64,000 nt of DNA from Arthrobacter hankyongi (GTDB lineage: Bacteria > Actinomycetota > Actinomycetes > Actinomycetales > Micrococcaceae). A program made the position numbers and the translations under genes. This document shows positions 43,124 through 51,729 of this stretch, one piece after another. Where the stretch lies: the NCBI RefSeq assembly GCF_022012395.1, contig NZ_JAKLTQ010000014.1, forward strand, positions 1 to 64,000, written 5' to 3'. Positions within the stretch are counted from its first letter, which is position 1. Each line of letters starts with the position of its first letter. Under the pieces are notes generated by a model that saw only the letters and a list, made by a program, of their open reading frames with translations, made no database searches and was not told the origin of the DNA.

Positions 43124-44836
43124 TCAGAAGGGCGGCGGGGTGAGATCGGTGGGATAGCCGTTGTGCGTCACATGGGCGTCGGGCGGCCGCAGCGGGTGCA
43201 GCTTGTCCCAGTGTGTCTTGAGCAGCCGGTTGAGATCCTCGATCTGGTGCCGTTCGAGAATAGTAGCCAGTTCATCCGGCTGGGTCACGACCGGCGGTTC
43301 GGGGCCGCCGGAATACCGCTGTCCTCCGGCGGTGGTCCACACAATGGTGCCTGGGCTCGGCTGCTCCGCAGAACAGTACCCGGCCGTCTTGAGTGCGTGG
43401 TGGAGTTTGCAGAAGCAGCACATCCGATCCACATCGGTCCTGCCACCCTGCGACCAGGGGCATGTGTGATCGGCTTCGCAGTGGATGGCGGCCCGGTTAC
43501 ACCCGGCAGCACGGCAGGTCCGGTCCCGCTGGCGCAGGAAGCGCCGTTGGGCACGGGTGGGCCGGTACCGGGTCCGGTCCATGGCCAGCACTTCAGGGCG
43601 GACCGGGTCGGTCAGGAACCGGGTGAAGGACGGGGCGTCGGCGCACAGCCGGCGGGCGACGTCCGGTGCGACGGGACCGTAGCCCTCAAGTTCCGCGGGT
43701 TCGCCGCCCTGTCCGATCAGGGTCAGCATCGGGACGGTCAGGTTTACGTGGGCGGCGATCCGCGGGCCGGGCCTGCCCATCCGGGGTCCGTCGGTGGTGC
43801 CGGTGAGCAGCAGGTCCGCGGCGACGTCCGCGCACAACTGGGTCAGGGTGCGGGGTTCGTCCGGCCCCTGCAGCGAGGCGGCCGTGGACCGGATGCGATT
43901 GAAGGCTGCCACCGCGTCCTCGACGGGCAGGTAGGCCTTGAGCCAGGCCATGCCGTCTTGATCCGGGTGCAGCTCGACCCGCCGGCCCCCCACGGCCTTG
44001 GCACGGCGGACGGTGGCCGACTCCGGATGCCTCCGTTCGCGCAGCCGGCGTGCCCGATCTGCCAGCTTCGGCCTGTTCATGTCGTCCATCGTGGCCGCCG
44101 GCAGCAGGCACTGCTCGAAGTCTTTCCAGGCTTCCGGCGGAATCGACCCGGCCTGGCCGATGATCACATCGGCGAGCGCCAAGGTGGTGTCCCCGCGCTC
44201 GAGGGCGGCCTGGGTTCCGGTGAAGCCGCCGGTCAGTTTGAGGGAGAGGTCCAGCCGGGCCGCGGCGGACTGACGCGGAATCCTCAAGGCGCAGGCGATT
44301 TCCTCGACGACGGCGCATTCGCCGAACCCGGTGCCGGGATGCAGGCCTTCGGGCCGGAGTCGCGCCGGCCAGCCTTCGGGCCGCTCGGCCACTGCCTGTG
44401 CATGCAGTCGCGACGCGAGCCGGCAGATCAGCGCCTCGAGCCGGGCGGCGGAGCGGCCGGCCTGCTTCAGCCTGGCGGCAGCCTCGTTGTAGCTCAGCTG
44501 CTCCGGCGCAGGGCTGGCCAGGGTGCCGAGCCATGCCGCCTCGGGGCCGGGGCAGGAATCGCCGTCGTCCGGGCCTGGGAACACCGGATCGCCGCCCCAA
44601 AACACATCTTCGTCCGGACCAGGGACATCGCAGTCATCCGGATCTTCCCCATTTGGCAGCGCCGTGTCCCGGTCATCCCACACAGCCCGCACCTCGGCCA
44701 GCCAGTCCCTGTCGGGATCGACCGGGATGCCATCCGCGTCATAGTCCGGGATCGTGGACACGGGGCGCCATCCGCTCGCGGAAACCCCCGGCAGGCTTGC
44801 CGGGTCTTCAGGAGTCTCCGAGGGGGAGGGTGCCAT
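43124..44836 (-). CDS. DUF222 domain protein with C-terminal HNH endonuclease motif
   Basis: A 570-residue protein of the 13E12/DUF222-HNH type common, and often multicopy, in actinobacteria. An acidic N-terminal region (about 1-110) precedes the helical DUF222 region (about 125-400; QSAAARLDLSLKLTGGF, WKDFEQCLLPAAT). The C-terminal HNH motif is RDRTCRAAGCNRAAIHCEADHTCPWSQGGRTDVDRMCCFCKLHH, with the core Glu-Ala-Asp-His intact. The function of the family is not established. ATG 44836 lies six bases after TACCAT. It is divergent from menB and unrelated to the men or paa genes, so it may be an insertion. Confidence 0.88.
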   Translation of the reverse strand: MAPSPSETPEDPASLPGVSASGWRPVSTIPDYDADGIPVDPDRDWLAEVRAVWDDRDTALPNGEDPDDCDVPGPDEDVFWGGDPVFPGPDDGDSCPGPEAAWLGTLASPAPEQLSYNEAAARLKQAGRSAARLEALICRLASRLHAQAVAERPEGWPARLRPEGLHPGTGFGECAVVEEIACALRIPRQSAAARLDLSLKLTGGFTGTQAALERGDTTLALADVIIGQAGSIPPEAWKDFEQCLLPAATMDDMNRPKLADRARRLRERRHPESATVRRAKAVGGRRVELHPDQDGMAWLKAYLPVEDAVAAFNRIRSTAASLQGPDEPRTLTQLCADVAADLLLTGTTDGPRMGRPGPRIAAHVNLTVPMLTLIGQGGEPAELEGYGPVAPDVARRLCADAPSFTRFLTDPVRPEVLAMDRTRYRPTRAQRRFLRQRDRTCRAAGCNRAAIHCEADHTCPWSQGGRTDVDRMCCFCKLHHALKTAGYCSAEQPSPGTIVWTTAGGQRYSGGPEPPVVTQPDELATILERHQIEDLNRLLKTHWDKLHPLRPPDAHVTHNGYPTDLTPPPF

Positions 44837-44961
44837 GCCTCCATGGTATTCGAATATAGATTCGATGACCAGATTATCGCATCGAAACTGTGGATAAGGT
44901 GCAGGGCCCGGCTGGCCGCCCCGGTGGGCCCCGCACAACGCACTCTAGGTAGACTCGCTAT
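44837..44961. promoter_or_regulatory. divergent DUF222/menB promoter region
   Basis: On the minus strand TACCAT (44848-44843) is six bases from ATG 44836. On the plus strand TAGACT (44950-44955) is six bases from GTG 44962. Both genes therefore look leaderless. Confidence 0.6.
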
Positions 44962-45936
44962 GTGAGTTCAGAGCAAGCCGCCCAACTGCCCGCCGTCCTG
45001 CCGGAAAAGGTTTCGGACATCTTCGACCCGGCCCGGTGGCGCGAGGTCCAGGGATTCGGATTCCAGGACCTGACCTACCACCGCCAGGTCGAGCGGGACG
45101 CCGAGGGCAGCATCGTCCGCGACCTGCCCACCGTGCGGATCGCCTTCAACCGGCCCGAGGTCCGCAACGCCTTCCGGCCCGGCACCGTGGACGAGCTCTA
45201 CCGCGCCCTGGACCATGTCCGGATGACCCCGGACGTGGCCACCGTGCTGCTCACCGGCAACGGCCCCTCCCCCAAGGACGGCGGACACTCATTCTGCTCC
45301 GGCGGGGACCAGCGCATCCGGGGCCGGGACGGCTACCGGTACGCACAGGGCGAAACCCAGGAGACCATCGATCCGGCCCGAGCCGGCCGCCTGCACATCC
45401 TGGAGGTCCAGCGGCTGATGCGCACGATGCCCAAGGTGGTCATCGCCGTCGTCAACGGCTGGGCGGCCGGCGGCGGACACAGCCTGCATGTGGTCGCGGA
45501 CCTGACCATCGCCTCCCGCCAACACGGCAGGTTCAAGCAGACCGATGCCACCGTGGGCAGCTTCGACGCCGGCTACGGCTCAGCGCTGCTGGCCCGCCAG
45601 ATCGGGCAGAAGGCGGCCCGCGAGATCTTCTTCCTTGCCCGCGAGTATTCGGCCGAGGACATGGTCCGGATGGGCGCGGTGAACGAGGCCGTGGAACACG
45701 GGCGGCTCGAGGAAGTGGCCCTGGAATACGCCGCGGACATCGCCCGGCAGTCCCCGCAGGCCATCCGCATGCTCAAGTTCGCGTTCAACCTGGCCGACGA
45801 CGGGCTGGCCGGCCAGCAGGTCTTCGCCGGAGAAGCGACCCGGCTGGCCTACATGACCGATGAGGCGGTGGAAGGCAAGGAAGCCTTCCTGGAGAAACGC
45901 GATCCGGACTGGTCCCGCTTCCCCTACTACTTCTAA
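44962..45936 (+). CDS. menB: 1,4-dihydroxy-2-naphthoyl-CoA synthase
   Basis: A 324-residue crotonase-family ring-closing enzyme of menaquinone synthesis. Signatures are RIAFNRPEVRNAFRP, HSFCSGGDQRIRGRDGYRY, NGWAAGGGHSLHVVADLTIAS, FKQTDATVGSFDAGYGSALLARQIGQKAAREIFF and the C-terminal KRDPDWSRFPYYF, all diagnostic of MenB. It starts with GTG six bases after TAGACT. menE follows after seven bases. Confidence 0.96.
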   Translation: MSSEQAAQLPAVLPEKVSDIFDPARWREVQGFGFQDLTYHRQVERDAEGSIVRDLPTVRIAFNRPEVRNAFRPGTVDELYRALDHVRMTPDVATVLLTGNGPSPKDGGHSFCSGGDQRIRGRDGYRYAQGETQETIDPARAGRLHILEVQRLMRTMPKVVIAVVNGWAAGGGHSLHVVADLTIASRQHGRFKQTDATVGSFDAGYGSALLARQIGQKAAREIFFLAREYSAEDMVRMGAVNEAVEHGRLEEVALEYAADIARQSPQAIRMLKFAFNLADDGLAGQQVFAGEATRLAYMTDEAVEGKEAFLEKRDPDWSRFPYYF

Positions 45937-45943
45937 GCACTGC

Positions 45944-47062
45944 GTGTCCGACACCATGGATCTCGATGCCGCCTGCACGGCGCTTGCCGCCGCCCTGGCC
46001 GGGACCGGCCCGGCCATTGAGCTGGCCCCGGACGGCACCCCCGTCCCCGTGCACGCCCCCGGCCTGGCCGCCGGCACGGCAGCGGTAGTGCGCACCTCCG
46101 GCTCCACCGGCACGCCCAAGGCCACCATGCTCGGCCGCGACGCGCTGGCCGCCTCCTCCGCCGCCACCGCGGCCCGGCTGGGCGGCGAAGGCCAGTGGCT
46201 GCTGACGCTGAGCCCGAACTACGTCGCCGGCCTGCAGGTGCTGGCCCGGTCCGTCCACGCCGGCACCCGGCCGGTGGTCACCGACCTGTCCGCCCGGTTC
46301 ACCGCCGCCGGCTTCACCGAGGCCGCGGCCGGGCTGACCCACCGGTTCCGGATCACCTCCTTGGTGCCCACCCAGCTGCACCGGCTGCTCGCCGACCCGG
46401 CCGGCGACACGGTCAAGGCGCTGCGGCGCTTCGACGCCATCCTGCTCGGCGGAGCCAGGGCCCCGCAGGAGCTGCTCGCGGCGTCCCGGTGGCACGGGTT
46501 GAAACTGGTGCGCACCTACGGCATGAGCGAGACCTGCGGCGGCTGCGTGTACGACGGCGTGCCACTGGACGGCGTGCGCGTCCGGCTCGACGCCGGGCGG
46601 GTGGTGATTGGCGGCGCAGTCTTGGCCTCCGGCTACCTGGACAACGCCGAACTGACCGCGGCGCACTTTGGCCGCGGTCCGGACGGCACCGCCTGGTTCC
46701 GCACCGAGGACATGGGCGAACTCAACGGCGGGGTACTGACCGTCACCGGACGGGCCGACGACGTGCTCATCACCGGCGGCGTCAAGGTCTCCGCCGCCGC
46801 CGTGGCGGCGGCCATCGAAGCGGTACCGGGCGTGGACGCCGTCCTCGTCGCCGGCGTCGCGGACCCCGAATGGGGCACCCAGGTGGCCTGCGCCGTCGTC
46901 GGCAGCGCACCGGCGGAACAGATCAGGGCCGCGGTGCGCGCCGAACTCGGACCGGCCGCCGCCCCGCGGACCATCCTGGCCCTGGACGAACTGCCGCTGC
47001 TGTCCAACGGCAAGCCGGACCGCCTCGCGGTGGCCCGAATGCTCCAGGCCGCCGCCGGGTAG
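45944..47062 (+). CDS. menE: o-succinylbenzoate--CoA ligase
   Basis: A 372-residue adenylate-forming enzyme, short in the N-terminal region as in mycobacterial MenE. It shows VVRTSGSTGTPKATML (P-loop), LTLSPNYVAGLQVLARSV, ILLGGARAPQELL, LVRTYGMSETCGGCVYDG, WFRTEDMGEL, TGRADDVLITGGVKVSAAAV and a C-terminal LLSNGKPDRLAV with the catalytic Lys. It activates o-succinylbenzoate for MenB. GTG 45944 is preferred; ATG 45956 is possible. Confidence 0.94.
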   Translation: MSDTMDLDAACTALAAALAGTGPAIELAPDGTPVPVHAPGLAAGTAAVVRTSGSTGTPKATMLGRDALAASSAATAARLGGEGQWLLTLSPNYVAGLQVLARSVHAGTRPVVTDLSARFTAAGFTEAAAGLTHRFRITSLVPTQLHRLLADPAGDTVKALRRFDAILLGGARAPQELLAASRWHGLKLVRTYGMSETCGGCVYDGVPLDGVRVRLDAGRVVIGGAVLASGYLDNAELTAAHFGRGPDGTAWFRTEDMGELNGGVLTVTGRADDVLITGGVKVSAAAVAAAIEAVPGVDAVLVAGVADPEWGTQVACAVVGSAPAEQIRAAVRAELGPAAAPRTILALDELPLLSNGKPDRLAVARMLQAAAG

Positions 47063-47114
47063 CCGGCCGGCCTCCCCTCCCCCACTACAAACACCAGCAA
47101 AGGATAGGACGTAC

Positions 47115-47996
47115 GTGGCCACAGCAGCCCAATGGATCCAAGGGGCGCGCCCCCGCACCCTGCCGATGGCGATCGCTCCGGTGGTGGTGGGCAGCGCGGC
47201 GGCCTTCGCCCTGGGGTCGTTCCGGCCATTCCTGGCCGTGCTCGCGGCGCTGGTCGGCATCCTGTTCCAGGTTGGCGTGAACTACGCCAACGACTACTCC
47301 GACGGCGTGCGCGGCACCGATGACCAGCGGGTGGGACCGTTGCGCCTGACCGCCTCGGGCGCGGCACCGGCGCGCAACGTGAAGCAGGCGGCGTTCCTGT
47401 GCTTCGGGCTGGCGATGCTGGCGGGCCTGCTCCTGGTCATCCTGTCCCGGACCTGGCCGCTGCTGCTGGTCGGCATCGGCTGCGTGATCGCCGCGTGGGG
47501 CTATACCGGCGGCCGCAATCCCTACGGCTACCGGGGCCTGGGCGAGATCTTCGTCTTTATCTTCTTCGGCATCGTGGCCACCATGGGCACCACGTACACC
47601 CAGGCGCTGCAGGTGAGCTGGCCGTCCTTCATCGGCGCCGTCGGCACCGGGCTGATCGCCACCGCGCTGCTGATGGCCAACAACGTGCGCGACATTCCGA
47701 CCGACCGCGAGGTGGGCAAGCGCACGCTGGCGGTACGCCTCGGGGACGAGGCGGCGCGGATCAGCTACGTGATGATGCTGGCCGTGGCCGTGCTGCTGCC
47801 GCTGGCACTGACTCCGGACTACCCGTGGGTGCTGCTGGTCCTGCTGCTGGTGCCGCTGTGCCTGCAGCCCAGCTGGACAATGCTCAAGAGCCAGCAGCGA
47901 CAGAACCTGATCCCGGTCCTGCAGCAGACGGGCATGATCAACCTCGGCTTCGCCCTGACGTACGGCCTGGGGCTGGTCCTGAGCACCGTGGTGTAG
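47115..47996 (+). CDS. menA: 1,4-dihydroxy-2-naphthoate polyprenyltransferase
   Basis: A 293-residue membrane prenyltransferase with about nine hydrophobic helices. Asp-rich motifs are NYANDYSDGVRGTDDQRVGP (NDXXD type) and NNVRDIPTDREVGKRTLAVRLG. It attaches the polyprenyl tail to the naphthoate ring at the membrane, using the product of the synthase at 7062-8162. GTG 47115 has AAAGGA upstream. It lies 52 bp after menE. The 3' end is 16 bp from a convergent gene with no terminator between them. Confidence 0.95.
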   Translation: MATAAQWIQGARPRTLPMAIAPVVVGSAAAFALGSFRPFLAVLAALVGILFQVGVNYANDYSDGVRGTDDQRVGPLRLTASGAAPARNVKQAAFLCFGLAMLAGLLLVILSRTWPLLLVGIGCVIAAWGYTGGRNPYGYRGLGEIFVFIFFGIVATMGTTYTQALQVSWPSFIGAVGTGLIATALLMANNVRDIPTDREVGKRTLAVRLGDEAARISYVMMLAVAVLLPLALTPDYPWVLLVLLLVPLCLQPSWTMLKSQQRQNLIPVLQQTGMINLGFALTYGLGLVLSTVV

Positions 47997-48012
47997 CGGC
48001 GCGGCCGTGCGT

Positions 48013-48321
48013 CTAGCTGCCGGGCTGCTGCCGGCGGTCCGGATCCGGCCGGACACCGTCCTGCTCCACGATGGCGTCCTCCGCCATCGCATCGGAGATT
48101 TCGGTGGAGGTGCGGATGGACCCGGCCTTGCCGGAGAACCGGTAGGCCACGGCCTCGGCGGCAGCATCCCGCCAGGAGCGGAAGAACAGGTACGTGACGC
48201 ACCAGGCGATGATGGCCGACGCGATGGCCGAGTAGAGGATGCCCAGACCCAGATAGAGGCAGGCGACGAAGACGGCAGCCATCAGGCCGACGCGCAGTGC
48301 AGTGAATTTCCAGAAAGCCAC
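48013..48321 (-). CDS. DUF4229 small membrane protein
   Basis: A 102-residue protein with two hydrophobic segments (about 10-50) followed by a charged cytosolic tail. FWKFTALRVGLMAAVF and WRDAAAEAVAYRFSG recall DUF4229 actinobacterial proteins. Function unknown. GTG 48321 lies exactly six bases after TAAACT on the minus strand; the preceding codon is also GTG. Divergent from the PLDc_N protein; relatives near men and ccs genes are known in other actinobacteria. Confidence 0.75.
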   Translation of the reverse strand: MAFWKFTALRVGLMAAVFVACLYLGLGILYSAIASAIIAWCVTYLFFRSWRDAAAEAVAYRFSGKAGSIRTSTEISDAMAEDAIVEQDGVRPDPDRRQQPGS

Positions 48322-48406
48322 CACACAAGTTTACGCTGCCCGCCCGGTGGTTCCGGCGCCGGGCTTGACAGCCGGGCGGGCAGGACCGCTCAACTACAAT
48401 TGGGCT
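48322..48406. promoter_or_regulatory. divergent leaderless promoters
   Basis: On the minus strand TAAACT (48333-48328) is six bases before GTG 48321. On the plus strand TACAAT (48395-48400) is six bases before ATG 48407. No ribosome-binding sites are visible for either gene. Confidence 0.6.
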
Positions 48407-48790
48407 ATGGCCCGTCTCTATATTCTGCTGGTTGTGCTGGCAGTGTCCGTCATTGTTTATGCGCTCATCGAGTGCATCCGGTCGGCGCCATCCGAAGTCC
48501 GGAGCATCCCGAAGGCCGGCTGGATCCTGGCCATCCTGTTCGTGCCGCTGATCGGCGCCGGCCTGTGGTTCCTCTTCGGCCGGCCGCGGCCGGGCGGCCC
48601 GGTTCCGCAGGGACCGCGCAGCGGCCCGCTGGCCCCCGACGAGGACACCGCTTTCCTGCGCAGCCTGGACGCGCAGCGGCGCCAGCAACTACGCGAAGAA
48701 GAACTGCGCCGGCGCGAGCAGGAACTGCGGGACCGCGACAAGAGCCTGGGCGAGGAAGAACAGGACAACAACGACGGAAGCACCCGCTGA
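48407..48790 (+). CDS. PLDc_N-domain membrane protein
   Basis: A 127-residue protein with two membrane segments (about 3-22 and 38-58) and the PLDc_N pattern YALIECIRSAPSEVRSIPKAGWILAILFVPLIGAGLWFLFGRP. The C-terminus is a long charged helix rich in Arg, Gln and Glu (about 88-120), likely a coiled coil. The family name comes from the N-terminus of cardiolipin synthases; stand-alone members have no known activity. Confidence 0.82.
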   Translation: MARLYILLVVLAVSVIVYALIECIRSAPSEVRSIPKAGWILAILFVPLIGAGLWFLFGRPRPGGPVPQGPRSGPLAPDEDTAFLRSLDAQRRQQLREEELRRREQELRDRDKSLGEEEQDNNDGSTR

Positions 48791-48816
48791 CCTTCGCCAC
48801 TCCCCCTCCCACACAC

Positions 48817-48876
48817 AACTTGGGCGGGATAGATGCTCTTATCCACACGGATAACAGCATCTATCCCGCCCAAGTT
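48817..48876. repeat. palindromic repeat, family member 2
   Basis: Twenty-eight-base arms (48817-48844 and 48849-48876) with one mismatch and a four-base loop. The arm begins AACTTGGGCGGGATAGATGC and continues into TTATCC. It lies between convergent genes here, whereas the related copy at 31822 is between divergent genes. Confidence 0.88.
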
Positions 48877-48916
48877 CGTGAGGTGGGGTGGGTTGAGGCC
48901 GGGAAGGACCGGGCGG

Positions 48917-49960
48917 TTAGTTCAGCCCGGAGTAGCTGTGCAGGCCGGAGAAGAAGACGTTCACCACGGTGAAGTTGAAGACCACGCAGAGGTAGCCCAC
49001 GATGGACAGCCAGGCGGCACGGGTGCCGGTCCATCCCCGGGTGGCGCGGGCGTGCAGGTAGCCGGCGTAGACCACCCAGATCACGAAGGTCCAGACCTCT
49101 TTGGTGTCCCAGCCCCAGTAGCGGCCCCAGGCCTTCTCGGCCCAGATCGCCCCGGCCATCAGGGTGAAGGTCCAGAGTACGAAGGAAACGGCGTTGATCC
49201 GGTAGGCGACGTTCTCCAAGGTCAGCGCCGTAGGCACCAGGCGCATGAAGCCCAGCCGGTCCGGCTGGCCGGCCCGGGACCGGGCCTCGCGGTGGGACTG
49301 CAGCAGCTGCAGGACGGACATGGCGAAGGTCAGCGTGAACAGCGAGGAGGAAATCACCGCTACGGAGACGTGGATGATCAGCCAGTAGCTCTGCAGCGCC
49401 GGAACCAGGTGGGCCACCGGCGTCGGGAAGCCGATCGCCGCGGCGCACAGCATGATCACCACGAGGCCGATCACGAACGAACCCAGGAAGCGCAGGTCCT
49501 TGCGGGTCAAGGCCAGCAGGAACACTACCGATACCACGAGCGCACCGGTGGTGCAGAACTCGTACATGTTGCCCCACGGCACCCGGTGCGCCGCGATGCC
49601 GCGCGAAATGACGCCCGCGGCCAGAATCAGGGTGCCGAGAGCGGCGAGGGCGACGCCGATCCGTGCCGCCGGGCGGCGCCGGCCGCCGTAGTCCAGGGAA
49701 TCGCCGGCCGTTTCAAGCCCCGTCTCCGCGGACGCGGTGCTTCCGGCGCCCGCCGCTGCACCGTTCCGGGCGCCGGCGCCGACCAGTGCCGCTTCGGCCG
49801 GCGCCTGCTGGCGGGCGAGCCGGTCCTCGACCGCCTGCAGGGTCTTGCTGGCGGTGGCCAGGTCCCAGCAGAACGAGATCAGTGCCACGGTAAAGGTCAT
49901 GGCGGCCAGCAGGATGAACAGCTCGCTGTATTGGCCCAAGGTTTCGTCAATGGATGGCAT
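48917..49960 (-). CDS. ccsB: cytochrome c biogenesis protein CcsB/CcsA (haem-handling membrane subunit)
   Basis: A 347-residue membrane protein of the haem-handling family used in system II cytochrome c maturation. It has about eight membrane segments. The tryptophan-rich haem-binding motif is AIWAEKAWGRYWGWDTKEVWTFVIW, with conserved His in VPWGNMYEF-containing and WLIIHVSVAVIS regions. With ResB it exports haem and attaches it to apocytochrome c. It follows resB by eight bases. Confidence 0.94.
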   Translation of the reverse strand: MPSIDETLGQYSELFILLAAMTFTVALISFCWDLATASKTLQAVEDRLARQQAPAEAALVGAGARNGAAAGAGSTASAETGLETAGDSLDYGGRRRPAARIGVALAALGTLILAAGVISRGIAAHRVPWGNMYEFCTTGALVVSVVFLLALTRKDLRFLGSFVIGLVVIMLCAAAIGFPTPVAHLVPALQSYWLIIHVSVAVISSSLFTLTFAMSVLQLLQSHREARSRAGQPDRLGFMRLVPTALTLENVAYRINAVSFVLWTFTLMAGAIWAEKAWGRYWGWDTKEVWTFVIWVVYAGYLHARATRGWTGTRAAWLSIVGYLCVVFNFTVVNVFFSGLHSYSGLN

Positions 49961-49968
49961 GGGGTTCC

Positions 49969-51729
49969 TTAGGAGTTCTTGGTGCCTGAGCTTGCGGCAC
50001 CGGCCTTCTTGCTATTGTCCGCGGGCCGGTCCGGACGGGCCAGCCATTCTTTCTCCAGCAGCTTCCGGATGGCTGTTGCCTCGGCCGCGAGCCGGTGGTC
50101 CTCGCCGCGGGCCAGCAGCGCCCACTCCACCATCGTGCGCCCGTCGGGGTGCGTCCCCGCCCGCACCCAGACACGGCGCCGGCCGATGAACAGGGAGGCA
50201 CAGAGCCCGGCCAGCGCGAGGGTCGAGAACAGCAGCGCTCCGCCCTGGCCCGGATCTGAGGTGATGTCCAGCGCCACATAGCGCTTGAGTCCGTCGAAGG
50301 TGATGGTGCCCAGTCCGTCGGGCAGGGTGAACGTCTCCTTGGGCCCGAGCACGATGCCGCCGCTCTTCTGGGTGCGGTCGTTGAGCACCTTGAGCTTGGT
50401 GGTGTCCAGCACGTAGACGTTCTTCGGATCGCCCTTGTCCAGGCCCAGGTTCCCGGCATAGGAGTTCAGGTACAGCCGCGGGTTGAACGGATCGGGGTCG
50501 CTGCCGAAGGCCACCCCCTTCTCGTTCTCCAGGGCGGTGGGCAGGAACAGTCCCACGAAACCGAGCTGCTCCGGCTTGGCATCGGGCACCTTGAGCACCA
50601 TGGTGGAGGTGTAGGCGCCGTCGCTGGGCACCGAAACCACCGGGCCCTGGTGGGCGATGTTGCCGTCGCCGTCCCGGACGGTGATCACCGGTGCATAGCC
50701 GTTGCCCACCAGGTACACCTGGGTTCCGCCGATCTCCAGCGGCTCGTTGACCTTGAGCGTCTGCGGGCGCGGCGCGGCATCCGGGCCGTCCTTGGTGGTC
50801 ATCGTGGCAGTGAAGTCCAGCGGCTGCCCGTAGTGGGTCTTGGACTCGCGGTCGAACTGGACCTGGAACTTGTCCAGCTGCAGCGAGAACGGTGCCAGCT
50901 GCGTTTCGGAGAAATTGGTTCCCGGCGAGAAGTTGTCATAGCCGACCAGGGTGTTCACGAAGGAATCGCCCTCGACGATGACCTTCTGCCCCCGGTAGCC
51001 GAACAGCCCGCCCACGGCCACCGAGACCAGCACGCCGATCAGGCTGACGTGGAAGACCAGGTTGCCGAGTTCCTTCAGGAAGCCGCGCTCGGCGCCGACG
51101 GAGGGCATACTGGTGTCCGTGCCGCGCACTTCGACCCGGTAGCCCCGCCGCTTCAGCAGCCGTGCGGCGTTCTCGACCGCGGTAACGGCCGTCACCGGAG
51201 ATCCGGTGTCCAGCGCCAGGGCGCCGTATTCGGGCAGCCGGGACAGCCGCCGGGGGGTCCGCGGTGGCTGTGAGCGCATCGCCTTCCAGTGCTGGATGGC
51301 CCGCGGGATCACGCAGCCGATCAGCGAGATGAACAGCAGCAGGTAGATGGCCGAGAACCAGACGGAGGAATACACGTCGAACAGCTGGAACCGGTCCAGC
51401 CAGGGACCGGTGGCGGGGTTGTCCTGGATGTACTGGGTCACCACCGCCGGGTTGGCCGGCCGCTGCGGGAACAGCGAACCGGGGACCGCGGCAACGGCCA
51501 GCAGCAGCAGGAGGAACAAAGCGGTACGCATACTGGTCAGCTGGGTCCAGGCCCAGCGCAGCATCCCGATGAACCCCAGCGAGGGCAGGGTCACATCCTG
51601 GGCCGCGGACGGTCTCGTGGCCGTTTTGTGCCCGTCGATCTGCCGCACGAACTCCTCCGCGGCATCGGGCACCCCGGATTCGGCTGGCTCCCCGGCGGGG
51701 TTCCGGGTGGTCTTGGCTGTCTCGCTCAT
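49969..51729 (-). CDS. resB: cytochrome c biogenesis protein ResB
   Basis: A 586-residue membrane protein. Early segments are WAWTQLTSMRTALFLLLLLAVAAVPGSLFPQR and SVWFSAIYLLLFISLIGCVIPRA; then NLVFHVSLIGVLVSVAVGGLFGYRG. A large extracytoplasmic domain (about 250-480) precedes a last membrane helix. It is the partner of CcsB in system II. Its ATG shares a base with the ccdA stop (TGATG). Confidence 0.94.
   Translation of the reverse strand: MSETAKTTRNPAGEPAESGVPDAAEEFVRQIDGHKTATRPSAAQDVTLPSLGFIGMLRWAWTQLTSMRTALFLLLLLAVAAVPGSLFPQRPANPAVVTQYIQDNPATGPWLDRFQLFDVYSSVWFSAIYLLLFISLIGCVIPRAIQHWKAMRSQPPRTPRRLSRLPEYGALALDTGSPVTAVTAVENAARLLKRRGYRVEVRGTDTSMPSVGAERGFLKELGNLVFHVSLIGVLVSVAVGGLFGYRGQKVIVEGDSFVNTLVGYDNFSPGTNFSETQLAPFSLQLDKFQVQFDRESKTHYGQPLDFTATMTTKDGPDAAPRPQTLKVNEPLEIGGTQVYLVGNGYAPVITVRDGDGNIAHQGPVVSVPSDGAYTSTMVLKVPDAKPEQLGFVGLFLPTALENEKGVAFGSDPDPFNPRLYLNSYAGNLGLDKGDPKNVYVLDTTKLKVLNDRTQKSGGIVLGPKETFTLPDGLGTITFDGLKRYVALDITSDPGQGGALLFSTLALAGLCASLFIGRRRVWVRAGTHPDGRTMVEWALLARGEDHRLAAEATAIRKLLEKEWLARPDRPADNSKKAGAASSGTKNS

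Noticed and set aside
48365-48400. TTGACA at 48365 as the -35 partner of TACAAT at 48395
   Set aside because: The spacer would be 24 bp, too long for a sigma-70 promoter. Only the -10 box is kept.
48457-48873. Short proteins encoded across the palindromic repeat (GGIDAV-type starts)
   Set aside because: They arise from reading through the repeat antisense to the PLDc_N gene and have no ribosome-binding site or homology I recognise.
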